Shown piece by piece: positions 26,880 through 35,533 of a stretch of DNA of 64,000 nucleotides. A program made the position numbers and the translations under genes. Under the pieces are notes generated by a model. That model worked only from the letters and a program-made list of their open reading frames with translations. It had not been told where the DNA came from and did no database searches. Source of the DNA: Flavobacteriaceae bacterium UBA7684 (GTDB lineage Bacteria; Bacteroidota; Bacteroidia; Flavobacteriales; Flavobacteriaceae). Where the stretch lies: positions 363,493 to 427,492 of the forward strand of contig DLGW01000005.1 of assembly GCA_002482885.1 (NCBI GenBank), given 5' to 3'. Position 1 is the stretch's first letter. Each line of letters opens with the position of its first letter.

Positions 26880-27832
26880 TGATTTACGGAATTATCTTTT
26901 TAATCTTATTAGGGGCGGAATTACTATATTTTAAAATTGCCGACAAATACAATATCATAGATAAACCCAACGAGCGTTCGTCACATTCCGAAATTACTTT
27001 AAGAGGCGGAGGAATTGTATTTGTATTAGCTATATTAACGGCTTTTGCCCTAGGGTACGTTTCTTGGCCGCTTACACTATCTATGTTGATGTTAGGAGTC
27101 GTTAGTTTTGTAGATGATATCAAACCATTAAATGCTTTACCTAGATTTATAGTTCATGTTATAGCTGCAGTATTGGTATTTTATGATTTACAATTGATTG
27201 AATTAAGTATTTGGCTCATCCCTGTAGTCATGTTTTTATTGTTAGGATGGATCAATGCTTATAATTTTATGGATGGTATCAATGGAATAACAGTGTTATA
27301 TGCCTTGGTGACTATATTTACTTTTACACAATTTACTTTTTTACAAGAAAGTAATCCGCTTTTTTATACGATGATGATTTCATGTATAGTTTTTGGAATT
27401 TTTAATGTCAGAAAAAAAGCTAAAACATTTGCAGGTGATGTAGGTAGTGTAAGTATGGCTATCTTTTTAGCCTATTTTATGATACAGGTTTTACTAGGTA
27501 CTGCTAATTTAGGTTTTGTGTTGTTAGTAGCGGTATATAGCATTGATGCTATCATGACTATATTAATGAGAATTAAAAGGAGAGAAAGATTGTCTCAGCC
27601 ACACCGTTCCCATCTGTATCAATATTTGGCTAATAATGTAAAAATCCCACATGTAAATGTTTCTTTGGGGTACGCCATCATACAATTAGGTATCAATAGT
27701 TTAGTAATTTATTTGTACAATGAATCTTTATTAACCTATCCTGTAATCGGAGGTTTGATTGTATTATTGACTTCTATATATTGCATCATAAGATTCTATG
27801 TATATAAAAAATATGTAGTACAATATGCCTAA
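26879..27832 (+). CDS. Polyprenyl-phosphate sugar-1-phosphate transferase (WecA/WbpL family)
   Basis: 317-aa polytopic MraY-like enzyme starting repeat-unit assembly by transferring a sugar-1-phosphate to undecaprenyl phosphate. Family motifs are present: FVDDIKPLNALPRF (the Asp-rich DD motif), NAYNFMDGINGI, AGDVGSVSM and a basic loop RIKRRERLSQPHRSHLYQYL carrying the H-x-H. About ten TM segments. The only priming transferase in the locus, since no WcaJ/PglC-type enzyme is present. Start overlaps the upstream stop by one base, and its 3' end overlaps the PglD-like gene by 8 nt. Confidence 0.9.
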   Translation: MIYGIIFLILLGAELLYFKIADKYNIIDKPNERSSHSEITLRGGGIVFVLAILTAFALGYVSWPLTLSMLMLGVVSFVDDIKPLNALPRFIVHVIAAVLVFYDLQLIELSIWLIPVVMFLLLGWINAYNFMDGINGITVLYALVTIFTFTQFTFLQESNPLFYTMMISCIVFGIFNVRKKAKTFAGDVGSVSMAIFLAYFMIQVLLGTANLGFVLLVAVYSIDAIMTILMRIKRRERLSQPHRSHLYQYLANNVKIPHVNVSLGYAIIQLGINSLVIYLYNESLLTYPVIGGLIVLLTSIYCIIRFYVYKKYVVQYA

Positions 27833-28388
27833 TGCCATTGTTATTATAGGTTCTGGAGGAGTTGGCCGAGAAATTGCCGCCACATTAAAACATATAGATT
27901 TTGCCGACCAATATGTTTTAAAAGGATTTATAGACGATGGACAACCAACAGGAACTCTAATTAATCATTTACCAGTTTTAGGAAATATAGAATGGCTGAT
28001 TCATCAAAGTCAGATTCGTCAGGTAATTATAGCTATTGGAAATCCTCAGGTAAGAGAAAAAATATATACACGATTAAAAGATTTCAGTTTTCAATTTCCT
28101 ACTATAATACATCCTTCAGTTCAAATTCACGACCATGAATTTTGTAAAATAGGCAAAGGTTGTTATTTGGCGGCTCAAGTAGTGATGACAACTAATGTAA
28201 CCATAGAAGATTTTTGTTTAATAAATACAGCATGTACATTTCAGCACGATACATATATCGAAAAAAATTGTACCTTGATGCCTGGTGTGCGTATAACAGG
28301 GGGAGCCACTATAGGGCATGGTTCTTATTTGTCGGCTAATCTAGCTCTAACAACTAGTGTTGTAGTGCCTTCATTATCAAAGTTATAA
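27825..28388 (+). CDS. PglD-like sugar O/N-acetyltransferase
   Basis: 187-aa protein with an N-terminal nucleotide-sugar-binding Rossmann-like subdomain (IVIIGSGGVGREIAATL, residues 5-21), the RQVIIAIGNPQVREKI stretch and a C-terminal left-handed beta-helix (YLAAQVVMTTNVTIEDFCLINTACTF, QHDTYIEKNCTLMPGVRITGGATIG). This is the layout of PglD, which N-acetylates UDP-4-amino sugars. The final coil is unusual, ending TTSVVVPSLSKL without the common GxPAK closure. With PglE and PglF homologues directly downstream it probably completes UDP-diNAc-bacillosamine or a related amino sugar. Confidence 0.82.
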   Translation: MPNAIVIIGSGGVGREIAATLKHIDFADQYVLKGFIDDGQPTGTLINHLPVLGNIEWLIHQSQIRQVIIAIGNPQVREKIYTRLKDFSFQFPTIIHPSVQIHDHEFCKIGKGCYLAAQVVMTTNVTIEDFCLINTACTFQHDTYIEKNCTLMPGVRITGGATIGHGSYLSANLALTTSVVVPSLSKL

Positions 28389-28398
28389 ATTTTATTTA

Positions 28399-29538
28399 AT
28401 GAAGAAAAGAATTTATCTGTCACCTCCGAATATGGGGGGTGAAGAGAAAAAATATATTGATTCAGCATTTGCTAGTAATTGGATAGCTCCGATAGGGACT
28501 AATATTGACCTTTTTGAAGAAAAAGTAGCAAATTATTTAGGTGGTAATTTTAAGGTAACTGCTTTAAATTCTGGAACATCAGCCATTCATTTAGGATTAA
28601 AGCTTTTGAATGTACAAAAACAAGACGAGGTATTGGTTCAGTCGCATACCCATGTTGCCTCTGTAAATCCAGTTTTATATTTAGGAGCTACTCCTGTATT
28701 TATTGACAGCGAGTCAGAAACAGGAAATATATGTCCTGACTTTTTAGAAGAAGCTATAAAAGACAGAATCAAAAAAGGAAAAAAACCAAAGGCTATTATT
28801 ACAGTAGATTTATACGGCATGCCATATAAAGCAAATGAAATAAAAAAATTATCCAAGTATTATGGAATTCCCGTGTTAGAAGATGCTGCAGAAGCTTTAG
28901 GGAGTTTTTATAATGATCAGCCTTGTGGCACGTTAGGAGACATAGGAGTTATCTCATTCAACGGAAATAAAATTTTAACTACTTCGGCAGGAGGTGTTTT
29001 AATTACAAATAAACTTGAACAAAAAGAAAAGGCTTTATATTGGGCCAATCAATCCAAAGAGGATTTACCCTATTATGAGCATAAAGAAGAAGGATATAAT
29101 TATCGAATGAGTAACATTTGTGCGGGCATTGGTTGTGGTCAAATGGAGGTTTTAGAAGAAAGAATAAAGCAAAAACAGGCCGTGAATCAATTTTATCAGT
29201 CTATTTTTAAAAATCATTCAGAATTAATTTTACAACAACCTATAAACAAAAATTTTAAATCTAATTTTTGGGTAAGTAATATATTTTTTAAGAAAGATGC
29301 TAAGACTAATCCTGAACAATTAAGATTACATTTAGAATCTTTTAACATTGAATCCAGAAGGTTTTGGAAGCCTATGCATTTACAACCATTATTTAATAAT
29401 TTTCCTTATTATGGAAACCAAGTATCCGAAAATTTGTTCAATAAAGGATTGTGTTTACCATCAGGTTCTAACCAAAATTTGGCAGATCAAGAAGTTATTA
29501 AATTGGCGATTGATAGGTTTTTTAACTTAAAATTATAA
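28399..29538 (+). CDS. PglE-like DegT/DnrJ/EryC1 aminotransferase
   Basis: 379-aa PLP-dependent sugar aminotransferase. Features: YLSPPNMGGEEKKYIDSAFAS at the N-terminus, NSGTSAIHLGLKLL, the EDAAEALGSFY aspartate and the PLP-binding lysine K191 in SFNGNKILTTSAGG. Members of this group (PglE, PseC-like) transfer an amino group from glutamate to C4 of UDP-4-keto-6-deoxy-GlcNAc. The neighbours are a PglD acetyltransferase (10 nt upstream) and a PglF dehydratase (37 nt downstream), so a bacillosamine-type pathway is the natural reading. Confidence 0.87.
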   Translation: MKKRIYLSPPNMGGEEKKYIDSAFASNWIAPIGTNIDLFEEKVANYLGGNFKVTALNSGTSAIHLGLKLLNVQKQDEVLVQSHTHVASVNPVLYLGATPVFIDSESETGNICPDFLEEAIKDRIKKGKKPKAIITVDLYGMPYKANEIKKLSKYYGIPVLEDAAEALGSFYNDQPCGTLGDIGVISFNGNKILTTSAGGVLITNKLEQKEKALYWANQSKEDLPYYEHKEEGYNYRMSNICAGIGCGQMEVLEERIKQKQAVNQFYQSIFKNHSELILQQPINKNFKSNFWVSNIFFKKDAKTNPEQLRLHLESFNIESRRFWKPMHLQPLFNNFPYYGNQVSENLFNKGLCLPSGSNQNLADQEVIKLAIDRFFNLKL

Positions 29539-29543
29539 TTTTG
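29510..29543 (+). promoter_or_regulatory. Putative internal promoter before the PglF gene
   Basis: TTG at 29510-29512 and TAATTTTG at 29536-29543 fit the Bacteroidota -33/-7 pattern with a 23-nt spacer, at the long end of the usual range. The -7 box overlaps the stop codon of the aminotransferase gene and lies 33 bases before the next ATG. It could drive the pglF-like gene and the second export pair separately from the main operon. Confidence 0.35.
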
Positions 29544-29575
29544 CAAATCATTAATCAATCTTAACAAAGTCTTCA

Positions 29576-31510
29576 ATGTCTTTAATTGATAATAAACTAA
29601 GCTCTAACTTCAGAAATATCGGATACTTACCTAGGTGGTATGTTTTATTAATTGATATTGCGATTGTAACACTCATCTTTTTAATCACTTTTTTCATTTT
29701 TAAAGATGATGAGTTGTTTTTAGTTACTACTCAGAATTTGATTTTTTCGGCTCCCTTATATATAGGGTTCAATGCTTTGTTTTTTTGGGTTTTTAGGGTT
29801 TATTCTGGAATTATTCGTCATTCATCTTTTATTGATGCACTTAAAATTTTAGTTTCTCAAATATCTATTTCGGCATTAGTAATCATATCTTATATACTAT
29901 ACTTTTCTAATACACATCAAGAAATTTTTAGTATCGTAGGGATTATTTTTAACGCAGTACTTTCTTATACAGCTCTTTTTGTTTTTCGATTAATTGTTAA
30001 ACAATTGTATGACTATTACATCCATAACTTTAGTTCTACCAATGCAAAAAATGTGTTGATTTATGGGTCTGATTCTAATGCTATTGCTATTGCGAATGCT
30101 TTAATTTCAGAATCTCCAAAACGTTTTAAAGTAGTCGGTTTTATTGATAGAAATGATAGTAAAACACTTACATCTAAAAGGGTTTTAAACTTACCTATAT
30201 ATAATCTTACCAAAAAAATATCTGTTTTGATGCGTTTTAAAAACGCCAGAGCTTTAATTATTGCTGATAAATCTTTGTCAAACGATGAAAGATTAGCTAT
30301 TGTAGATCAATGTTTGGAATATGATTATAAAGTTTTTACCGTTCCAATTGTTAAAAACTGGGACGATGGTAAAGAAATCTCAAAAAGTATTAAATCTTTT
30401 CAGATTGAAGATTTATTAGATAGAAAACCGATTTTATTGGATAAAACAGCTATATCTAATCAAATTAAAAATAAAGTAGTTTTAGTTTCTGGAGCAGCTG
30501 GTTCTATTGGTAGTGAAATCATCAGACAAGTAGTTTTATTTGATCCTAAAAAAGTGATTTTAGTAGATCAAGCAGAATCTCCACTTCACGAAATCAGACT
30601 GGAAATAGAAAAAATGACATTAAACTGTCAAGTCATTTGTTTAGTTGCGGATGTTCGTAATCGCGAATTAATGAATGAGATTTTTAAGACCTATAAACCA
30701 AAAGTAGTTTATCACGCAGCAGCATATAAGCACGTGCCTTTAATGGAAGAAAATCCTTCACAAGCGATTTTTGTAAATGTAATGGGGACTAAAAATTTAG
30801 CAGATTTAGCCTATACTTACGGAGTTGATAAATTCGTGATGGTTTCAACTGATAAAGCAGTTAATCCAAGTAACGTAATGGGAGCTAGTAAACGTATTGC
30901 TGAAATGTACGTACAATCTTTACATCATTATATTCAAAATAATAACGAGGTTTATAAAACAAAATACATTACCACTCGTTTTGGTAATGTTTTGGGATCA
31001 AATGGCTCTGTAGTTCCTTTATTCAGAAGACAAATTGCAGCAGGAGGACCATTAACCATCACTCATCCCGAAGTAATTCGTTATTTTATGACCATACCAG
31101 AAGCTTGTCAATTAGTTTTGGAAGCAGGTGCCATGGGTAAAGGAGGAGAGATTTATATTTTTGATATGGGTAAACCTGTTAAAATTATAGATTTAGCCAA
31201 AAAGATGATTAAATTGGCGGGCTATACTCCTAATAAAGATATTATGATTGAAACTATAGGTTTGCGCCCTGGTGAAAAATTATACGAAGAATTATTAAAT
31301 AATACTTCCGAAACTCTACCAACACACAATGAAAAAATTATGATTGCTCAAGATAATGCTTTGGAGTTTGATGCAATTTCTTTAAAGGTTGAAGATTTAA
31401 TAAAAACAGCAACAACCTACCAATCTCATGATATTGTATTTAAGATGAAAGGTATTGTGCCAGAATTTAAGAGTTTAAATTCTGAATTTTCTGTTTTAGA
31501 TAATAAATAA
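29576..31510 (+). CDS. UDP-GlcNAc 4,6-dehydratase, membrane type (PglF/CapD/WbpM)
   Basis: 644-aa protein with four N-terminal TM helices (about residues 20-145), a CoA-binding-like Rossmann domain (NVLIYGSDSNAIAIANAL) and a catalytic SDR domain starting at VVLVSGAAGSIGSEI near residue 303. The active site shows the family's STDKAVNPSNVMGASK stretch: the DK pair acts in dehydration, and Met replaces the usual Tyr of YxxxK, as in PglF and WbpM. The product UDP-4-keto-6-deoxy-GlcNAc feeds the PglE/PglD pair and perhaps the WbpV-like reductase. Full length. Confidence 0.92.
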   Translation: MSLIDNKLSSNFRNIGYLPRWYVLLIDIAIVTLIFLITFFIFKDDELFLVTTQNLIFSAPLYIGFNALFFWVFRVYSGIIRHSSFIDALKILVSQISISALVIISYILYFSNTHQEIFSIVGIIFNAVLSYTALFVFRLIVKQLYDYYIHNFSSTNAKNVLIYGSDSNAIAIANALISESPKRFKVVGFIDRNDSKTLTSKRVLNLPIYNLTKKISVLMRFKNARALIIADKSLSNDERLAIVDQCLEYDYKVFTVPIVKNWDDGKEISKSIKSFQIEDLLDRKPILLDKTAISNQIKNKVVLVSGAAGSIGSEIIRQVVLFDPKKVILVDQAESPLHEIRLEIEKMTLNCQVICLVADVRNRELMNEIFKTYKPKVVYHAAAYKHVPLMEENPSQAIFVNVMGTKNLADLAYTYGVDKFVMVSTDKAVNPSNVMGASKRIAEMYVQSLHHYIQNNNEVYKTKYITTRFGNVLGSNGSVVPLFRRQIAAGGPLTITHPEVIRYFMTIPEACQLVLEAGAMGKGGEIYIFDMGKPVKIIDLAKKMIKLAGYTPNKDIMIETIGLRPGEKLYEELLNNTSETLPTHNEKIMIAQDNALEFDAISLKVEDLIKTATTYQSHDIVFKMKGIVPEFKSLNSEFSVLDNK

Positions 31511-31532
31511 ACTAACTAAACTAACTACATAA

Positions 31533-32306
31533 ATGAATACCAAAAAAATATTAATTCTTTTTTTTATTACCTCATTTTTCATTTTGACTTCTTGTGCTTC
31601 CAAAAAGAAAATTGTTTACATGCAAAATGCAGACAGCTCATTGGGTAAAAGTGAAAAATTATTTGAAACCAAATTACAACCTGACGATTTATTATTAATA
31701 CATGTTTCTGCCAAAGACTTAGAGTCTGCACAACCCTTTAATTTAGAAATATTAATGGTTCCGCCAGCAGGTAGTACAGGTGCGGGTCAACGTCAACAGC
31801 AATTGTATATGATTGACAACGAGGGGTATATTCAATTTCCAGTTTTAGGAAAACTTAAAATAGGAGGATTAACAAGGGCGCAAGCAATAAATTTGTTTAC
31901 TGAAAAATTAAATGAGTATTTACAAAGTCCAATAGTTAATCTAAGAATTATGAACTTTAAAGTTTCTGTATTAGGAGAAGTCCACAGACCAGGAACGTAT
32001 AATATACCAACCGAACGCATCACTTTGTTAGATGCTCTTTCAATGGCAAGTGATTTAACTATTTATGGACAAAGAAAAAACATATTGGTAATCAGAGAAA
32101 TAGAAGGGAAAAAAACAACACAAAGAGTTGATTTAACCAGTTCAGATTTTATTAATTCAGATTTCTATTATTTAAAACAAAATGATGTAGTTTATGTAGA
32201 GCCTAATAAAACAAGAACTAACGCATCTGCCGTAGGTCCGAATATTTCTATAGCACTTTCTGTAGTTTCCTTGTTAGTAACTATTTTTGCATTATCAATT
32301 AAATAA
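31533..32306 (+). CDS. Polysaccharide export lipoprotein (Wza family), copy 2
   Basis: 257-aa outer-membrane export lipoprotein. Signal peptide MNTKKILILFFITSFFILTSC with lipobox LTSC, the Cys being residue 21. Poly_export domain with LQPDDLLLIHVSAKD and IQFPVLGKLKIGG, SLBB-like FKVSVLGEVHRPGTYNIPTERITLLDALSMAS, and a hydrophobic C-terminal helix. Same architecture as the protein at 4772-5557 but clearly divergent, so an old paralogue rather than a recent duplicate. Paired with the second Wzc-like kinase 14 nt downstream. Confidence 0.9.
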   Translation: MNTKKILILFFITSFFILTSCASKKKIVYMQNADSSLGKSEKLFETKLQPDDLLLIHVSAKDLESAQPFNLEILMVPPAGSTGAGQRQQQLYMIDNEGYIQFPVLGKLKIGGLTRAQAINLFTEKLNEYLQSPIVNLRIMNFKVSVLGEVHRPGTYNIPTERITLLDALSMASDLTIYGQRKNILVIREIEGKKTTQRVDLTSSDFINSDFYYLKQNDVVYVEPNKTRTNASAVGPNISIALSVVSLLVTIFALSIK

Positions 32307-32320
32307 TTAGTCTTTTTATA

Positions 32321-34720
32321 ATGAATTTATATTCTCAGAACGAAGTAGAAGAAAAAAAGTTTGATTTAAAATACGAACTTTATAAGTATTTGGTATACTC
32401 TAAATGGTTTGTAGCCAGTATTATAGTAACTCTTTTTTTAGCTTGGTTATTTTTAAGATATTCCGAAAACGAGTATAAGACCAATATTGTTATTTTAGTT
32501 AAGAACGATAAAAATGCCGATTTAGCGAGTCAATTAATGCCGTTTTCTGATTTAGGAATGGTTAAAAACAGTAACTTAAAAGATAATCAAATTGAGATCT
32601 TAAAATCTAGAACACTTTTAGAAAATACCGTTAAGCGATTAAACTTAAACGAAATTTACATCAAAAAAGGACTTGTAAAAAAATCCGAGGTTTATGGAAA
32701 AGATTGTCCAATTTCGATTAATTTTTTAGATGCGGATGAAAGTTTCTACGAAAAAGACACTGTGTTGTGCGTATATGGAATAGATAAAGATAAATTTAAA
32801 ATTCGTAATTCTGTAGGAGAAAAAATAGGAACATTTTCTTATTCTCAAACATTTAAAACAGCATTAGGTAGAATAAAAGTAGAAAAAAATCAAATCTATG
32901 ATTTTGAGGATAATTATGATTTTGAAATTACTCTAAAAATTGTTCCTGTAGAAAGAGCTGTAGCTCTTTATAAAAAGAAGATAGTAGTTGAAGGGATAAG
33001 CAAAACTACTGATTTAGTTAATATATCTATCGTAGATCCTATTAAAGAAAGATCAAGAGATTTGTTAAAATCTTTAGTCAATACCTATAATGAAGAAGCG
33101 GTTAACGATGAACGATTAGTTTCTCAGAAAACCATTTCTTTTGTGGACGACAGATTAGACTTAATCACTACCGAGTTAGGTGATTTAGAATCGGGTACAG
33201 AGCAGTTCAAAAAGAAAAATAAAATCACCGATATTGTTTCAGAAGCGGGAATTTATTTAGAGAATGTAAGTACTTATGAAAACACTTTGGTTAAAACACA
33301 AACGGATTTAAGAATTGTAGACACCATGATTGATTTGCTACAAAAAAATGCGGATGATGATTTGATACCAACAGGAATAGTTCCATCAGAAACCAATGCT
33401 AGCAGTTTAATTTATGAATACAACAGATTGTTATTGGAAAGAAATAGATTAATTAAAAATTCATCTATAAAAAACCCGACAGTTGCAAACATTGATAGAA
33501 ACTTAAGTGCTTTAAGATTAAGTATAAAAGAAAGTTTAAATAGCTTAAAGCAAACCATAAATGTTAGGTTACAGAATATTAGATCTCAAGAAACTGTTTT
33601 AGGGGGTAGAATTTCCAAGATTCCTACTCAAGAACGTGAGTTCCGAGAAATCAAACGTAAACAACAAATAAAAGAAACTCTATTTCTGTTCTTAATTCAA
33701 AAAAGGGAAGAAGCTGCTATACAGTTAGAATTAGCTGCTCCGATATCTAAGATTGTAGATCAGCCTTACACACAATCCACACCAGTTTTTCCTAAAAAAT
33801 CATTAATTTATTTATCTGCATTATTTTTAGGTATTGCTCTACCTGGTTTTGTGATTTATTTAATATACCTATTCGATACTAAAGTTAAATCTAGGAAAGA
33901 TGTGGAAGATGTTGTTCCTGGATTACCATATTTAGGAGATGTTCCTAGACTTACTGAAGGAGAAGGTGAAATTGTTCCTGAAAGCAGAACAAGTGCAGCA
34001 GAAGCACTAAGAATGATTAGAACCAATGCGGATTTTATGTTGTCAGGTATTCATAAAACTACAGCTAAAATAATTTTTGCATCTTCTACTATTCCAGGTG
34101 AGGGAAAAACCTTCGTATCCGTTAATTTGGCTAAAACCATTTCTTTTACGGGTAAAAAAGTTTTGCTGATGGGATTCGATATTCGAAATCCTAAATTAGG
34201 AGAATACATGGATTTACCTAATAATGGTATTACTAATTATATATTAAGCGAAGATGTTACTTTAGATAAAGTAATTGTTAAACATCCTACACTTAAGCAT
34301 TTAGATATTTTACCTGCAGGTGTTATACCTCCTAATCCTGCAGAGTTATTGTTGAATGATAAAGTAAATCATATGTTTAAAACATTAGGTGAGATGTATG
34401 ATTATATAGTGGTAGATACCGCTCCTTTATCATTAGTAACAGATACTTTTTTACTTTCTAAATATGCGGATTTATTTATTTATGTGGTAAGAGCCAATCA
34501 CTTAGAAAAAAGCATGTTAGAGTTAACACGTAAAATATATAACGAGAAAAAGTTAAATAATGTCGCTTTTGTATTAAATGATACCATGCAAGAATCCAAA
34601 GGTTATGGTTACGGCTACGGTTATGGCTACGGCTACGGCTACGGCTATGGTTATGGTTATGGACAAAGTGAGGCTATCCATAAGAAAAAGAAATTACCTT
34701 GGTATAAAAAAATATTTTAA
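32321..34720 (+). CDS. Wzc-like chain-length regulator / BY-type tyrosine kinase, copy 2
   Basis: 799-aa polysaccharide co-polymerase. TM near residues 29-47, Wzz domain with long coiled coil, the GNVR-like TQEREFREIKRKQQIKETL stretch, a second TM near 500-520, then a cytoplasmic kinase with Walker A PGEGKT, Walker A' VLLMGFDIRNPK and Walker B YIVVDTAP. The C-terminus has ten Tyr-Gly pairs (nt 34604-34663) followed by a basic end (HKKKKLPWYKKIF). Last gene of the polysaccharide operon, followed by a terminator at 34764. Copy 1 at 5559 has the same plan with low identity. Confidence 0.92.
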   Translation: MNLYSQNEVEEKKFDLKYELYKYLVYSKWFVASIIVTLFLAWLFLRYSENEYKTNIVILVKNDKNADLASQLMPFSDLGMVKNSNLKDNQIEILKSRTLLENTVKRLNLNEIYIKKGLVKKSEVYGKDCPISINFLDADESFYEKDTVLCVYGIDKDKFKIRNSVGEKIGTFSYSQTFKTALGRIKVEKNQIYDFEDNYDFEITLKIVPVERAVALYKKKIVVEGISKTTDLVNISIVDPIKERSRDLLKSLVNTYNEEAVNDERLVSQKTISFVDDRLDLITTELGDLESGTEQFKKKNKITDIVSEAGIYLENVSTYENTLVKTQTDLRIVDTMIDLLQKNADDDLIPTGIVPSETNASSLIYEYNRLLLERNRLIKNSSIKNPTVANIDRNLSALRLSIKESLNSLKQTINVRLQNIRSQETVLGGRISKIPTQEREFREIKRKQQIKETLFLFLIQKREEAAIQLELAAPISKIVDQPYTQSTPVFPKKSLIYLSALFLGIALPGFVIYLIYLFDTKVKSRKDVEDVVPGLPYLGDVPRLTEGEGEIVPESRTSAAEALRMIRTNADFMLSGIHKTTAKIIFASSTIPGEGKTFVSVNLAKTISFTGKKVLLMGFDIRNPKLGEYMDLPNNGITNYILSEDVTLDKVIVKHPTLKHLDILPAGVIPPNPAELLLNDKVNHMFKTLGEMYDYIVVDTAPLSLVTDTFLLSKYADLFIYVVRANHLEKSMLELTRKIYNEKKLNNVAFVLNDTMQESKGYGYGYGYGYGYGYGYGYGYGQSEAIHKKKKLPWYKKIF
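34604..34663 (+). repeat. (Tyr-Gly)10-coding tandem repeat in wzc copy 2
   Basis: Ten TAY-GGN codon pairs with irregular synonymous variation, ending GGA-CAA. Compared with the nine-pair tract at 7890-7943, codon order differs, so the two tails were not copied recently from one another. Confidence 0.9.
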
Positions 34721-34763
34721 TCAATTAATCATTGATTATTAATTCTTTAGATTTAAATTTTAT

Positions 34764-34795
34764 AGGCTGTTGGATTTTTTCAGCAGCCTTTTTTA
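34764..34795 (+). terminator. Rho-independent terminator at the end of the polysaccharide operon
   Basis: AGGCTGTTG (34764-34772), loop of eight (GATTTTTT), CAGCAGCCT (34781-34789) with one T-G pair, then a T-run to 34794. It lies only 11 bases before the methyltransferase ATG, so that gene must depend on read-through or on a start site within the hairpin region. Confidence 0.85.
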
Positions 34796-34805
34796 TTAAT
34801 AAGAT

Positions 34806-35516
34806 ATGAAAGATTTATTCGGACAAGCCATTTTAGATTATCAAACAGGAAATGCTCCTGAAGACCTGATTACTGAAACTTCTATTTCAGAAGAAGACGA
34901 ACTATCAGTAGCTTATTTGTTTAGAGATTACAAACAAATGCCAGCCCTTGAAAAGAAGGCACTTTCATTAGCTAAAGGAAAAGTGTTGGATTTAGGATGC
35001 GGAGCTGGTAGTCACGGTTTGTATTTGCAGAACGAAAAAGGCTTGGAAGTTTGGTCTATGGATATTTCTGCCAAAGCTATAGAAGCATGTCAATTGCGAG
35101 GATTAAAACATCCTGTTTGTACGGATGTGATGCAATATTCGGGTGAAAAATTCGACACCATTTTATTGTTGATGAATGGAGCAGGCATGTGCGGACGTTT
35201 GAATAAAATGTTTGACTTTTTAACACATTTGAAAACCTTATTGAATGAAGGCGGTCAAATTTTAGTAGACTCTTCTGACATTATTTATATGTTCGATGAA
35301 GATGAAGATGGCGGCCGTTGGATTACCACCGACGAAGACTATTACGGAGAATTGACTTTTTACGTTTCTTATAAAAATCAAACAGAAGAACCTTTTCCTT
35401 GGTTATATGTAGATTACAATACCTTACAAAACGCTGCTCACGCTACTGGATTGCGCTGTGAATTGGTTCAAGAAGGGGAGCACTATGATTATTTGGCTCG
35501 ACTAACTAGAACTTAA
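34806..35516 (+). CDS. Class I SAM-dependent methyltransferase
   Basis: 236-aa methyltransferase with motif I VLDLGCGAGSHGLYL (about residues 60-74), the acidic motif II WSMDISAKAIEAC, and a later FDTILLLMNGAGMCG motif. Residues 20-55 form a helical lead (ISEEDELSVAYLFRDY). The substrate cannot be told from sequence. It stands directly after the polysaccharide operon terminator and is convergent with queE, so it is probably not a polysaccharide gene. No TAnnTTTG box is seen in front of it. Confidence 0.85.
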   Translation: MKDLFGQAILDYQTGNAPEDLITETSISEEDELSVAYLFRDYKQMPALEKKALSLAKGKVLDLGCGAGSHGLYLQNEKGLEVWSMDISAKAIEACQLRGLKHPVCTDVMQYSGEKFDTILLLMNGAGMCGRLNKMFDFLTHLKTLLNEGGQILVDSSDIIYMFDEDEDGGRWITTDEDYYGELTFYVSYKNQTEEPFPWLYVDYNTLQNAAHATGLRCELVQEGEHYDYLARLTRT

Positions 35517-35533
35517 TTTTGAGTGCGTTCGGA

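Noticed and set aside
34721..34805. A separate promoter for the methyltransferase
   Set aside because: No TAnnTTTG box is present and most of the gap is taken up by the terminator.
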